Shown here: positions 8,578 through 17,872 of the stretch, in pieces
How positions within the stretch are numbered: position 1 is the stretch's first letter
How the letters are laid out: the number at the start of each line of letters is the position of its first letter
Assembly (NCBI GenBank): GCA_007694165.1
Contig: RECE01000189.1
Span: 1-38,253, forward strand
DNA length: 38,253 nt
Source: Bacteroidota bacterium
Lineage (GTDB): Bacteria; Bacteroidota; Bacteroidia; Bacteroidales; UBA7960
Direction of reading: 5' to 3'
Notes under the pieces: generated by a model
Seen by the model: only the letters and a program-made list of their open reading frames with translations
The model's database searches: none
What the model was told of the DNA's origin: nothing
Made by a program: the position numbers and the translations under genes

Positions 8578-11500
8578 TTAATCCATTTTTACACTGACTT
8601 CCAGCCTGGCAATCTTACCGGTTCTTTGAAAAACATGGCTGCTGATTTGGGGATTCAACATGTTACCTTTCACTTCTTCTTTGCTGCCATCAGCCCATGA
8701 AACAGTAATCTTTTCCTGATCCGAAACAGTATAAACTACCGGTACATTGCAAAATGTGAACGCCAGTTGCCCTTTTTCCAATGCAAGGGTCTCCGTATTA
8801 CCGGTTAGGACCACAAATTCGAAATTCCCGGAGCTTGTCAGAAACTCATCTTTTCTGAGGAGAGAAGGGTTGAATTGGAGCTGTCCTTTTTTGACAAACA
8901 CGCCCAGTTCACCGAATCTTGCAAGGATATCTTCTTTCACCTGACCTGTCATTCCGGGTTGTTGTGCACCACGATGCTGAGGTGTGTGAGAATAGGGATC
9001 GGTCGGGAATGCGCCATACAACTCTGGCGATTTGTGAACACCTATACCGGCCTCAATTTCATAGTAATGGTCGAGCAGTTTTCCAACCACTACCGGGTCG
9101 GCCTTTTCTTCAATGGCTTTCAGGCAGCACTCCTGCACGGCCAGCAATAGTTTCGATACCATATGCCAGTAGATGGAGCCCAGCCCTTCGAAAGCGAAGA
9201 ATGTTCCTGACCTGCCGGTGAAAGCTCTGTGGTTGAATACTTTTTCGAATATTCCCAACAAAAGTTTGCGCTCTTTTTTTACAAGTTCTTTGTATTCACC
9301 TCCAGCTAAAGCATCTAGTGTATTCTCCAAATCACGGGCATTATTGAAATTTCCATTGAAATGAAAACCACCCTTGATATCCTGCTCCACAATCTGATGG
9401 TTTCCATCGGCCAGCATCTTCATGATCAATTCAGAAGATTTGGCATCGGCAGCAGGAATGGTATTTTTCTGTAAAAATCCCGGCAGTTCTTTGTTGGGAT
9501 ACAAAATATAACTGTACTGGTCCTCTCTGAACAGGGCACTGCTTTTCAATGCATCCAACACCTCAAGGGCCTTATCAGCATTGAGATATCCCGAACTCAA
9601 AACGGCGACCTGCCCTTCCAGCATCTCGCTCAGGTGGGAAACTGAAACTTTCTCTTCTGTTGCCGCTATCAGGTTGTAAGCATGATAAAGTTTGTCTTCT
9701 CTCTGGTTGGCATCAATAGAATGCTCTATGAATTCGAGACATGTCTTAGAGAATTTTTTTAATCCTGAAAGCGATACGCTTCTCTTCTTGCCCCAGAATC
9801 CACTCTGGTAAATATGCTGCCGGTATTCTGATGCAGCCTTACCCAGGCGATCCATGAATGCTTTTTGGTCTTTTTCCTTCATTTCTGCGGCCAGCAAGGG
9901 AGCAAATTCATACATCGTTTCTCTCACACTGTGATAAAATTCGATGAGTTCGCTGGAAACCTTAATATTTTCCAAATCTGCTCCATCGAGCAAATTGCTG
10001 AAAAACTTCATGAAGCGATGCAAATAATAGAGTGTAACCATTGACACACCGTTTCCTACCAGTGCATTGTTGGCATCGTTCCATTCGGGTCTCTGGGTAT
10101 TGAGCCATATTCCGGCTTCAGGAATTAAGTTGGATATTTTGGCCAATACGGTTGCCATTATCTTTTCCAGGAAATTAACGTGGTAAATCTCTTTGGTGTC
10201 GGACTTTAACAAGGCTCCGTCAGCACCCAGCTCCTCACGTTGTGTGCGGATGGCAGCATCCCAGTTATGATCAAATGCAATGGTATCTTTCGGATTGTGA
10301 AGGATTTGTTCGTAGGGCTTGATAACGTAGGGTACAGCCGCATAAACAAACCATTCTTTATCAAAAAAGGATTGCAATTTACCCGGATGATATTTCTCAA
10401 CAATCTCAAAGAATTTTTGCAGGTAAATGATTTGATGGTCTCCCCAGTAGCCAATATAAGACCATGGGTTGTCGGGCTCGATGGTTTCCCAGTCGAAGCC
10501 GTCTTTGGTAACCCTGTAAGGATTGTATCCATCAAAAGTGGAAGCATTCAAAAACTTGAAAATCATTCCCTCAATAAACTCAGGGTACGAACAGGCCAGC
10601 GCTTCCCAATTCTGGAACAAATCGCGCCAGTTGCCCTCATAATCAAGAATTTCTGATCCATCCGTTTCATTCTGAATGTTGATGGAAAAATAATTCCACG
10701 GGCGGCTGGGGTCACCGTGCCTGCGGCTGAATTTGAGAGGCAAATACTCAATGGAAAGGCGAATCAAATCGACATCCTCACTTTTGGCAAGCAATTCTTT
10801 CAGTGCAGATTGACTGAAATTTGTTTCCAGTGATTGGATAAATTCAGGGCTGCGACCCACCACTTCTTTATTGGCTTTACCCAGGTAGTCTACAAAATCC
10901 TGCTTTTTGATCTGATAATTGTCATCAAAAATTCCCCCACGCATAATGTTAAACAGTACATTGGAATAATGGCGGGTATCAGAGAGTTTGTCGGCAGTAA
11001 ACTGCTGACCGTCAGCCTTTGCCACCAGATGAATCAGGTTTTGAGTCCCTGCGTCAATGTCCTGTCGGATTTTTTCCGCAAGATGGGCATCCTCTTTAAT
11101 GGTGTATGACAGACTGATTACCTGGGAAAGGGTCTGGTTGACATTGGTAATGATTTGCCATTTTTTGGTTTTGTTTGCAGCCAACGAAATTTCCGAAGAA
11201 ACGAAATAGGCTCCTTTTTCACCCTTAACATCACGTTCGGCCTTGACAGGCTGTTTTTGCCGGAAGTTTTTCAACTGCATAGAAGAAAGCAGAAAGGTGG
11301 GTTTATCAATGCCCAGTGACCAGGCAATGTTTGCTTTTAAAGCTTCACTGGGCTCGGCTTTGTCTACAATGATTGCACTAAGGGCAAAAATACCAATGCC
11401 GGAAGAAGGATCCATTTCACTTCTTTTGTATGCATCCACAAGGTTGCTGGTAGAGCGCTGCAAATCATTAGGGACGCCATAGGGCATGATATTCTGGATA

Positions 11501-12030
11501 CCATCGAGCAGGGTTATCCGGTAGTCCTGATCTGATGTATTAATGATCTCAGCATTACGGATAAAACCATATATCTTCCCTGAATTCCACTGATACCTGA
11601 AAACCAGACCCAAATCATGATTGATTTCCTCAAAAATGATTTTATTGCCATAAATACTTTTATAGAGGTTGCGACTTAGCGAATATTTGTCGGTGTATCT
11701 TTCAGAAAAAGGTTCCCACATCATTATCTCATTACCTCTATGAATCTGAAAGATGGTTTTACTTCCGGTAATATCGGCTGATTCGGTGATCTTATCGTCG
11801 GTATAATACGGGAACAAAGCATATTCAGGGTTTTTGCGCCCGGCCGAAAGACCGCCATTGCTGGAAATAAACATCCAGTGATTGGCATCGCTCACAATGC
11901 TCATAAAAAAAGGCCGCATGGCATCGTGGTTGGTCATTTTGAAGTAGCTCTCATTTTCGTGTTCTACTATCTTCAGGTCGACTTTCTTGTTTGCGTTGGG
12001 GGTTGCAGTGTCTGAATAAGCTTTGTTCAT
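8578..12030 (-). CDS. GH94-like glycan phosphorylase, probable GH149/GH161 beta-1,3-glucan phosphorylase
   Basis: A 1150-residue protein without a signal peptide. The (alpha/alpha)6-barrel phosphorylase signature is the motif RPEWNDANNAL, with predicted general acid Asp652; GH94 enzymes have the comparable DWNDGLN. The N-terminal third is beta-sandwich-like and the last 150 residues look like a C-terminal beta cap. Length and the WNDANNAL variant fit the GH149 and GH161 families, which split beta-1,3-glucans with inorganic phosphate to release glucose 1-phosphate. GH149 genes in Gram-negative bacteria are known to sit near GH17 and GH16 genes, as here. Cytoplasmic location matches the two signal-less GH17 enzymes and the two importers. 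I cannot separate GH149 from GH161 by eye; an inverting phosphorylase is the solid part of the call. Confidence 0.8.
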   Translation of the reverse strand: MNKAYSDTATPNANKKVDLKIVEHENESYFKMTNHDAMRPFFMSIVSDANHWMFISSNGGLSAGRKNPEYALFPYYTDDKITESADITGSKTIFQIHRGNEIMMWEPFSERYTDKYSLSRNLYKSIYGNKIIFEEINHDLGLVFRYQWNSGKIYGFIRNAEIINTSDQDYRITLLDGIQNIMPYGVPNDLQRSTSNLVDAYKRSEMDPSSGIGIFALSAIIVDKAEPSEALKANIAWSLGIDKPTFLLSSMQLKNFRQKQPVKAERDVKGEKGAYFVSSEISLAANKTKKWQIITNVNQTLSQVISLSYTIKEDAHLAEKIRQDIDAGTQNLIHLVAKADGQQFTADKLSDTRHYSNVLFNIMRGGIFDDNYQIKKQDFVDYLGKANKEVVGRSPEFIQSLETNFSQSALKELLAKSEDVDLIRLSIEYLPLKFSRRHGDPSRPWNYFSINIQNETDGSEILDYEGNWRDLFQNWEALACSYPEFIEGMIFKFLNASTFDGYNPYRVTKDGFDWETIEPDNPWSYIGYWGDHQIIYLQKFFEIVEKYHPGKLQSFFDKEWFVYAAVPYVIKPYEQILHNPKDTIAFDHNWDAAIRTQREELGADGALLKSDTKEIYHVNFLEKIMATVLAKISNLIPEAGIWLNTQRPEWNDANNALVGNGVSMVTLYYLHRFMKFFSNLLDGADLENIKVSSELIEFYHSVRETMYEFAPLLAAEMKEKDQKAFMDRLGKAASEYRQHIYQSGFWGKKRSVSLSGLKKFSKTCLEFIEHSIDANQREDKLYHAYNLIAATEEKVSVSHLSEMLEGQVAVLSSGYLNADKALEVLDALKSSALFREDQYSYILYPNKELPGFLQKNTIPAADAKSSELIMKMLADGNHQIVEQDIKGGFHFNGNFNNARDLENTLDALAGGEYKELVKKERKLLLGIFEKVFNHRAFTGRSGTFFAFEGLGSIYWHMVSKLLLAVQECCLKAIEEKADPVVVGKLLDHYYEIEAGIGVHKSPELYGAFPTDPYSHTPQHRGAQQPGMTGQVKEDILARFGELGVFVKKGQLQFNPSLLRKDEFLTSSGNFEFVVLTGNTETLALEKGQLAFTFCNVPVVYTVSDQEKITVSWADGSKEEVKGNMLNPQISSHVFQRTGKIARLEVSVKMD

Positions 12031-12101
12031 GGTATTATTTTTAAAGTTTTAAAAGTGTCAATAAATACAGTGTTATTAAATATCAGAAGAAAAACGTGGT
12101 G

Positions 12102-12932
12102 CTATTTTACTTCCTCGTAAACTTTTACATAATCAATAATCATTTTCTGCGGAAAGGGTGTTTGTGCAGTGGGGAATCCGACATAGTCGCCACCCACAGC
12201 CACATTTAGAATTATAAAAAAGGGCTGGTCAAAAACCCATTCGCCAGGCACATCGGTGGTTTCGATACGCTGATACAGGTAATCATCCACAAAAAAGTCA
12301 ATCTTGTCTTCATCCCATTCAATGGCAAAGACATGATACTCAGCATCAAAACGGCCGTTTACCAGGGTATAACTTTTGGAAACAGGGTTTCCGGCTGAGT
12401 AGCCGGGCCCATGAATGGAACCATGGATGGTTTGGGGCTCCTGTCCTCTGAGCTCCATAATGTCTATCTCTCCACATTGAGGCCAGCCAACGGTTTCAAC
12501 ATTATCACCCAGCATCCAGAAAGCAGGCCATAGTCCGGGGCCATAGGGTGTTTTAAGCCTTGCCTCAAAACGGCCGTATTGCTGAGAAAACAAGCCCTGT
12601 GTTTTTATCCTGGCCGAAGTAAAACTATTCCCATCCTGAATAGCGGTAATCACAAGATTTCCTTGACCATCAAGGGAAACATTCGCGGGGTTGTTGGTAT
12701 AACTTTGCAATTCCTGGTTGCCCCATCCATCTTCACCGGTTCCCAGGTCGAAGGTCCAATTGGCCGGGTCAGGCAACTCACCTGCGGCCCCATCAAATTC
12801 GTCACTCCATACCAAACGCCATTCACGTTTTTCCAGTTTCTGAAAATCATCACGATCGCAGGCAGCCAGAACCATCAGAAAGATAAAACCAAGCGAAGCG
12901 GCTGTATATATTTTAATATTTGTCGTTTTCAT
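12102..12932 (-). CDS. GH16 endo-beta-1,3-glucanase (laminarinase) lipoprotein
   Basis: A 276-residue lipoprotein of glycoside hydrolase family 16. I use the ATG at 12932 (MKTTNIKIYT), because the longer frame to 13004 runs into the upstream gene; the signal then ends in LAAC with Cys25. The catalytic motif is GEIDIMELRG: nucleophile Glu155, Asp157, acid/base Glu160. WSDEFDG (42-48), GRFEARLKTPYGPGLWPAFWMLG (about 120-142) and the late LNVAVGG segment are family hallmarks of beta-1,3-glucanases. It consists of the catalytic domain only, with no binding module; the binding domains are in the gene 10 bp upstream. It is likely surface-exposed and makes the first internal cuts in laminarin-like glucan. 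Confidence 0.95.
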   Translation of the reverse strand: MKTTNIKIYTAASLGFIFLMVLAACDRDDFQKLEKREWRLVWSDEFDGAAGELPDPANWTFDLGTGEDGWGNQELQSYTNNPANVSLDGQGNLVITAIQDGNSFTSARIKTQGLFSQQYGRFEARLKTPYGPGLWPAFWMLGDNVETVGWPQCGEIDIMELRGQEPQTIHGSIHGPGYSAGNPVSKSYTLVNGRFDAEYHVFAIEWDEDKIDFFVDDYLYQRIETTDVPGEWVFDQPFFIILNVAVGGDYVGFPTAQTPFPQKMIIDYVKVYEEVK

Positions 12933-12942
12933 ATTCGGGGTT

Positions 12943-14328
12943 TTATTTGTAGAAGTAAATATTGTCTGCGTAAAAGCTGGGTATGTTTCCATTGACATCC
13001 ACAAAGATGATCTGGGCGAGATTTGCCCTGTTTGTCAACCCACCAAAACTACCCAGCGGAATGTCGAGGCTTATCCATTGTTGCGATTCTGCAACAGTAA
13101 TGTTGCGGGTAAATACTCCGGTTCCTCCGTCACCAAAATCCACCAGCTCAATCCTGAACTGTGCATTTCCGGTAAGAGTATTGGGCAGGTAAATGTCAAT
13201 ATGAAGATGAGTCATCTCAGTGGCATTTACTGTAGGTGAAGTGAACTGAATCCCCACAAAGTTAAAGTCGGTATAATGCAGGACTCTGTTGCCCTCCACT
13301 TCAAAGTCCGCTGACTGTGTAGTTTGGAATGGCGCCCAGTAACCATTATAATAATCTACAGGTACATTTTCATAGAAATCACTGAAAATAGAAATTACAT
13401 TTTCAGGAGCGTGGGTGGGAACAGGTGCATGCTCAAAATCGCCCAACGACTGCATGGTCAATGAACCCTCTGCAGCAATCTCACCTACATGAGCAGTAAT
13501 TTCAACAATTCCCGGTCCTCCGGTAACAGTAACTTTTCCTTTGGCATCAACAGTGGCAATGGAAGGGTTGGAGGAAACAAACTCAAAATAAGCCGGAGCG
13601 GCATTGACTGCCTGGTTAATACCTGTGGGCAAATTGATGGAAGCTTTTAATCCGCCGATAGTTTTGGTTACTCCTATGAATGAGTTTTCCACCTGGTCTT
13701 CACCATTGAGGATAGCAAATCCGGGATGTGCTACGGTTCCGAGCTTTTCATATTTTACTTCATCAATCCAGAAGGTAAATCCTTTGCCATCCATATTTCC
13801 GGCAGCATACCAGAACAAACCACGTTCTTCTGTGAGACGGGAAGGGTCTGGTATTGGGATAATATATTTTTTCCATTCGGTGGAAACATTCAGCCCTGGT
13901 ATAGATACTACGTATTTATTCTCGCCCAAATCATTTCCAAAGCCAATCTCGCCAATAATGGCTGACTGAGAGGCTTTGGCCCAGAAAGTAAGCACATTGT
14001 ATCCGGATAAATCACGTCCAACTTCCGTAAAGAATACGCCTCCGGCAAAGGATCCTCTCGGATCATTGGCATCAGGAACTTCAAATCTCATGGAAGCTTC
14101 AGAATTATTGTAGGTAACTTTATTGTCGACGTTAAAAGCTGTAGGAACAGAACCTCCAAAAGCTGCATAATTCAATCCTGCACTAAATCCGTCGATAAAC
14201 ACTTCCGGGTTGGTTGGAAAGGATGCTTCTTCTAAATCTGTTATGTCACGTTCGCAACCCGCCAATAACGCCAGAAACACTCCGGCAGTAATGAGTTGGG
14301 TAAAACGAATCCAAATGTTTAGTTTCAT
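12943..14328 (-). CDS. Multidomain glycan-binding lipoprotein (CBM-like / Big_2-like / CBM-like)
   Basis: A 461-residue lipoprotein with signal LALLAGC (Cys25). Residues about 43-196 form a beta-sandwich, CBM-like domain. About 225-295 look like a bacterial Ig-like (Big_2) domain, with FVSSNPSIATVDAKGKVTVTGG. Residues 307-461 form a second beta-sandwich domain ending in FYADNIYFYK, related to domain 2 of the exported protein at 1-1230. No catalytic glutamate pair is evident. It lies 12 bp after the glycosidase-barrel gene and 10 bp before GH16, the position where surface glycan-binding proteins are often encoded. I infer that it holds beta-glucan at the surface. It does not resemble SusD, which is helical and TPR-based. 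Confidence 0.82.
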   Translation of the reverse strand: MKLNIWIRFTQLITAGVFLALLAGCERDITDLEEASFPTNPEVFIDGFSAGLNYAAFGGSVPTAFNVDNKVTYNNSEASMRFEVPDANDPRGSFAGGVFFTEVGRDLSGYNVLTFWAKASQSAIIGEIGFGNDLGENKYVVSIPGLNVSTEWKKYIIPIPDPSRLTEERGLFWYAAGNMDGKGFTFWIDEVKYEKLGTVAHPGFAILNGEDQVENSFIGVTKTIGGLKASINLPTGINQAVNAAPAYFEFVSSNPSIATVDAKGKVTVTGGPGIVEITAHVGEIAAEGSLTMQSLGDFEHAPVPTHAPENVISIFSDFYENVPVDYYNGYWAPFQTTQSADFEVEGNRVLHYTDFNFVGIQFTSPTVNATEMTHLHIDIYLPNTLTGNAQFRIELVDFGDGGTGVFTRNITVAESQQWISLDIPLGSFGGLTNRANLAQIIFVDVNGNIPSFYADNIYFYK

Positions 14329-14340
14329 GTCTTTTGATTT

Positions 14341-17300
14341 TTAATTTCCAATGTTGATCAATATATAAGTTCTGATTTCCCATTCATTGCCATTGTCAAA
14401 ACCAATGGCATTGGGGTCGGGAACCAGTGCACCGCTTGCATCCACAATTTGTGTAGGGGAATATCTGGGAGAATACTTGTCGAGCGTGCGATAGGTGCCT
14501 CTCAAACCGATGCGGGTATTGGGTATATCCAGCCAGTCGGGACGCCCAAGGGTGGTAGATAAATCAGCCATTAACTGAAGAGGGAAGGTAAGGTTAAAGT
14601 CGCGGTGATAGTCGTAAGGGCCCCAGTCATTGATTCTGATAAATGAATTGAGATTTACTTTGCGATAAATCATCCGCAAATCCATTCCATAACGGCTGAT
14701 GGTGCGTTCATCGCTACCGTTGGCCTGGGCATCACCCCCATAGACATTGGCAATAAAGCCATAATTGTTGGCAAATTTAGAAACAAGTCTTGCATGAATT
14801 TCCCATAAATCTCTTGCCGGGGGAGAACCCGGGAAAGCGAATGTTGTGCGCCCATCAGGCAAAATGCCGATGGCAGCATCCATGGTTGTGGGCAAATGGC
14901 GGTAAACAAAACCCATACTAACGGCAAAGCCTGCATCTTCTGTTTTGTCACTATCCCAGTCGTACATCCAGGTGCCGGGGGTGGGATCCCAGGTAAATAA
15001 AATTTCCCCGGCCACTTGTTCTCTGTTGGCTCTGACCACGAAAGGGTCGGTAAGAATGTTTCTGGGCCTTCCGGGGGCTGGAACCGTATTGGGGATAGGG
15101 CCTTCCAGGGGTTTTTGCCACATAAAGTTGGGGGCAATCTGAAGATTTCCAAGGGTATAGGCAAATCCGGAGAGAAAATTCATCTGGTTACCACTTCCAC
15201 TGTCTTTTAACCTCCATCCGGTAAAAGTAAGGGTTTGATCTGCTCCGCCCTGCGCTACGAGTCCTTTGAGTGCGGATTGCGCATACCAGTTGAATCTGCC
15301 GCCGGTCCAGGTCAATTTTATCTTTCCACCAAAGGTATCTTCGGGTTTGATTTCATCAACATACACATTCTGAGCATCATCTTCTTCCCTGTAAACCTGA
15401 AATTGTCGCCCTTCCAGGGGCTGGCCGGCCCAGATACCACCCACATCAACACCCAGCCTCCCAAATTCTCTGTTTACATGCAGGGTAACCCGCCGGGTTT
15501 TAGGTTGCGGGATGGCAAAAGAACTTTCTGTGAGTCCAAGCTGATCAAGGTCTTCATGGTAGATACCGGTAATATCAAAATTGCCTATTTTTCTTCCGTA
15601 CTTAAGCAGGAAAGCAGGGTTTGCACCCCACCACAACTGAGGTCCAAAAGCAAATTTTAAATCTTTGAATTCTCTTTTCCCTTCTATCTCAAAACCAAAT
15701 GGAGCCACACCATTATAAATATCAATGTTGGGACCGTAATTGGCCTCAGGATATAAGCCGAAGAAGTCTCCTTCATACCCCCAATGGTATCGACCGGTGC
15801 GATAAAAACCGTCCAGATTAAACCACTTATGTTCCCACTGGTAACTGGCCTTGTAAACCTGGATCCTGTTGAGTGATTCAACACTTACATTACCATCATT
15901 GCTGTTTAACTGGACCGGCCGGCCCCTGTTTTCATAGAATATCTGGTCAATGGGGTTCTGCGCAACATTTCCCAAAACATTAAACTCAATAGTACTACGA
16001 AAATTGGAAGTCGGGTTAGCTTCAAAGCCGATATAAAATGACTGCATGTCATCAAACCCTAATTGGTCGGGATAAGTGGTGCTGCCGGGGATAGGATCAT
16101 TGGGCGTTGTAATAAGACTACCACCCGTGCTGAAAGTGGAAAGTTCGGCAGTAAAACGGCTCAGACGAATGCTCCTGTTTCTTTCGCCCTCCAGTGCTGC
16201 CCTGTCGCCTCTGGCTTTCAGGTAAGCCTCTCCAACACTTATTTCATTGAAATGTTGTCTTATGGTGGCCAAAGTAGTCCCTTCAGCATAGGGATTGAGC
16301 TGATGTGCTTCTTTCAAGGCATAATATGCAGCCCTGGGAAACAACTGGTAAAATCCCATGACATTGGTAGGTCCCTTGGCACAGATGCCGAACCATTCTT
16401 CGTTCATATTGTTTTCACCGGGAATATGGTCAAAGGCATATCCTCCGTTTTCCCACGATGCGTTGGTATTGTGCACATCCAGATCTTCGGTCTGGCCATA
16501 TTTCCACCATCCGTCGCTGAACTGAAAGGTAAAGCCCCCCAGAGAATTTTGCGCTTTACCCAGCCCTGCAGCATTCTCGTAAATTTCTTTCCAGTTGGCT
16601 AAATTGATAATTGCCTGATCACGCTGAGCTTCTTCCAGTGTAATAGCGTTAAAAGCGTCTGAACCAAACTCGGTGAGCAGGATGGGTTTACCATATTCAT
16701 CTCTTACCCGGTCAAACATATTCGTAAATGAAGGCCCGCGGTAAACGTTAATACCAAGAATGTCAACATCCGGACATTCTTCAGCGATAATATCCAAAAA
16801 CAGCAGGTCACCATTACAGATGGCCACCGGATGTGAAGAGGAAACTGCCTTCATTCTTTTTGACGCCTCGTTCATCAATCGATACATAGGCCGCCCCCGG
16901 TTTTCACCAACAGCATTAATTTGTTCTTCGCCCTCAGGGAAGTCTTCTGTTTCTGCACCGGCCCAAAATAAGCCATAGTTGTTTTCGTTGCCCAGAAGAT
17001 AAAGTAAAAGCCCGGGAGTATCCTTAAACTCCTCAACCATTTGCGTGACTTCAGAAAGGAGAAGTTCTTGTGTGGCAGGATCATCGTATTTAGTTACGGC
17101 TTCCCACACTTCGTCTAAGCTCAACCCATACCGACCAAATGAATGATTGAGCATGGTGTAAATACCATAGTTTTCATAAATGTATTGAACCCATTTGGGT
17201 TGGATGCCGGTATAAACGCGAATAGCGTTTACTCCCATATTCTGGAGCAGTGACATCTCATCATCCAGTGCTTTTCTGATGAAATCATCGGATTCGTTCC

Positions 17301-17487
17301 AAAGGCTATACATGTAATTGGTGCCTATGGGAAAGTAGTCCCAGTTCATCCCGTTAACCATAAAGGGTTTGTCCTCGACCAGGAGCCTCCAGCCGTCTTC
17401 CTTTTCCCTTACAGTCACCCGTTCGCCTTGTGCAACCAGGGTAGCTGTAAAACTCATGAAAAACAGCATCATTATAATTTGCTTCAT
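14341..17487 (-). CDS. Fusion of a clan GH-A glycosidase domain and an outer-membrane beta-barrel
   Basis: A 1048-residue protein, the first gene of the operon. Residues 1-20 form a signal peptide (TATLVAQ end). Residues about 25-400 form a TIM-barrel domain of clan GH-A, closest in style to GH2 catalytic domains: FMVNGMNWDYFPIG, then a predicted acid/base Glu168 in LLGNENNYG and nucleophile Glu273 in ILLTEFGSDAF, with FTFQFSDGWW following. After a linker, residues about 430-1048 alternate polar and hydrophobic/aromatic residues in many short strands, have charged loops, and end in RTYILINIGN, as outer-membrane beta-barrels do. The barrel part resembles porin-type proteins and not a SusC/TonB receptor: there is no TonB box or plug domain. 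It may be a glycosidase tethered to its own pore for glucan uptake. The barrel assignment is by pattern only. Confidence 0.8.
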   Translation of the reverse strand: MKQIIMMLFFMSFTATLVAQGERVTVREKEDGWRLLVEDKPFMVNGMNWDYFPIGTNYMYSLWNESDDFIRKALDDEMSLLQNMGVNAIRVYTGIQPKWVQYIYENYGIYTMLNHSFGRYGLSLDEVWEAVTKYDDPATQELLLSEVTQMVEEFKDTPGLLLYLLGNENNYGLFWAGAETEDFPEGEEQINAVGENRGRPMYRLMNEASKRMKAVSSSHPVAICNGDLLFLDIIAEECPDVDILGINVYRGPSFTNMFDRVRDEYGKPILLTEFGSDAFNAITLEEAQRDQAIINLANWKEIYENAAGLGKAQNSLGGFTFQFSDGWWKYGQTEDLDVHNTNASWENGGYAFDHIPGENNMNEEWFGICAKGPTNVMGFYQLFPRAAYYALKEAHQLNPYAEGTTLATIRQHFNEISVGEAYLKARGDRAALEGERNRSIRLSRFTAELSTFSTGGSLITTPNDPIPGSTTYPDQLGFDDMQSFYIGFEANPTSNFRSTIEFNVLGNVAQNPIDQIFYENRGRPVQLNSNDGNVSVESLNRIQVYKASYQWEHKWFNLDGFYRTGRYHWGYEGDFFGLYPEANYGPNIDIYNGVAPFGFEIEGKREFKDLKFAFGPQLWWGANPAFLLKYGRKIGNFDITGIYHEDLDQLGLTESSFAIPQPKTRRVTLHVNREFGRLGVDVGGIWAGQPLEGRQFQVYREEDDAQNVYVDEIKPEDTFGGKIKLTWTGGRFNWYAQSALKGLVAQGGADQTLTFTGWRLKDSGSGNQMNFLSGFAYTLGNLQIAPNFMWQKPLEGPIPNTVPAPGRPRNILTDPFVVRANREQVAGEILFTWDPTPGTWMYDWDSDKTEDAGFAVSMGFVYRHLPTTMDAAIGILPDGRTTFAFPGSPPARDLWEIHARLVSKFANNYGFIANVYGGDAQANGSDERTISRYGMDLRMIYRKVNLNSFIRINDWGPYDYHRDFNLTFPLQLMADLSTTLGRPDWLDIPNTRIGLRGTYRTLDKYSPRYSPTQIVDASGALVPDPNAIGFDNGNEWEIRTYILINIGN

Positions 17488-17657
17488 AGATGTTTGTTTT
17501 AAGATTTTTGGGTTTGGTTTGATTACAACCGATCATAATTTTACCAAAAAATTATCTATCGATCGAGGTAAAAGTATACAGGATAAAGCACAGCCTGTTC
17601 TATACTTCTTATATACAACAAGTCAAAGCCTTATTGTGACACGTAAAAAGCGCTCCG

Positions 17658-17667
17658 CAAACGTTTG
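17658..17667. promoter_or_regulatory. LacI-type operator-like palindrome CAAACGTTTG
   Basis: A perfect 10-bp palindrome with the central CG step typical of LacI/GalR-family operators, 171 bp upstream of the first operon gene and 314 bp upstream of the desaturase. No LacI-family regulator is encoded in the window. The AAACGTTT core also occurs by chance inside the esterase gene near 33742, so the evidence is position plus symmetry only. Confidence 0.35.
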
Positions 17668-17838
17668 AAATCTGATGATTCCAGCGATTACAGACCGATT
17701 TGTCAGTTATTGCAAAAAATCAATGTTGTATATACTTTGTTAATAGGGAGGAATGGTTTCTTAACTTCTTATCGAAGGATTTTGGTTTTTGTAACAAGCA
17801 CGAAAAGCTCCTTTTCCATTTTTGATAGGTATACAGTT

Positions 17839-17872
17839 TTTGTCATTTGCATTTTATTTACCCTTATCTTTG
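17839..17872 (+). promoter_or_regulatory. Bacteroidota-type promoter upstream of the desaturase gene
   Basis: TATCTTTG at 17865-17872 matches the TAnnTTTG -7 box of the Bacteroidota primary sigma factor. A TTTG lies at 17839-17842, leaving a 22-bp gap, which fits the usual -33/-7 spacing. Transcription would begin near 17879, giving a leader of about 100 nt before the ATG at 17982. Confidence 0.5.

Noticed and set aside
12943-14328. Reading the binding lipoprotein as SusD
   Set aside because: It is built of beta-sandwich and Ig-like domains, with no helical TPR pattern or SusD signature.
16063-16602. 179-codon open frame on the plus strand
   Set aside because: Antisense to the glycosidase-barrel gene; composition reflects the complement of that gene.
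14341-17487. Reading the long protein as a SusC-type TonB-dependent receptor
   Set aside because: No TonB box, carboxypeptidase-like domain or plug domain; the N-terminal part is a TIM-barrel glycosidase.
1-17487. Glucan biosynthesis or cyclic glucan locus, since bacterial GH17 domains can be glucanosyltransferases
   Set aside because: No glycosyltransferase of the GT2 or GT48 type is present, while importers, a GH16 laminarinase and a phosphorylase point to breakdown.
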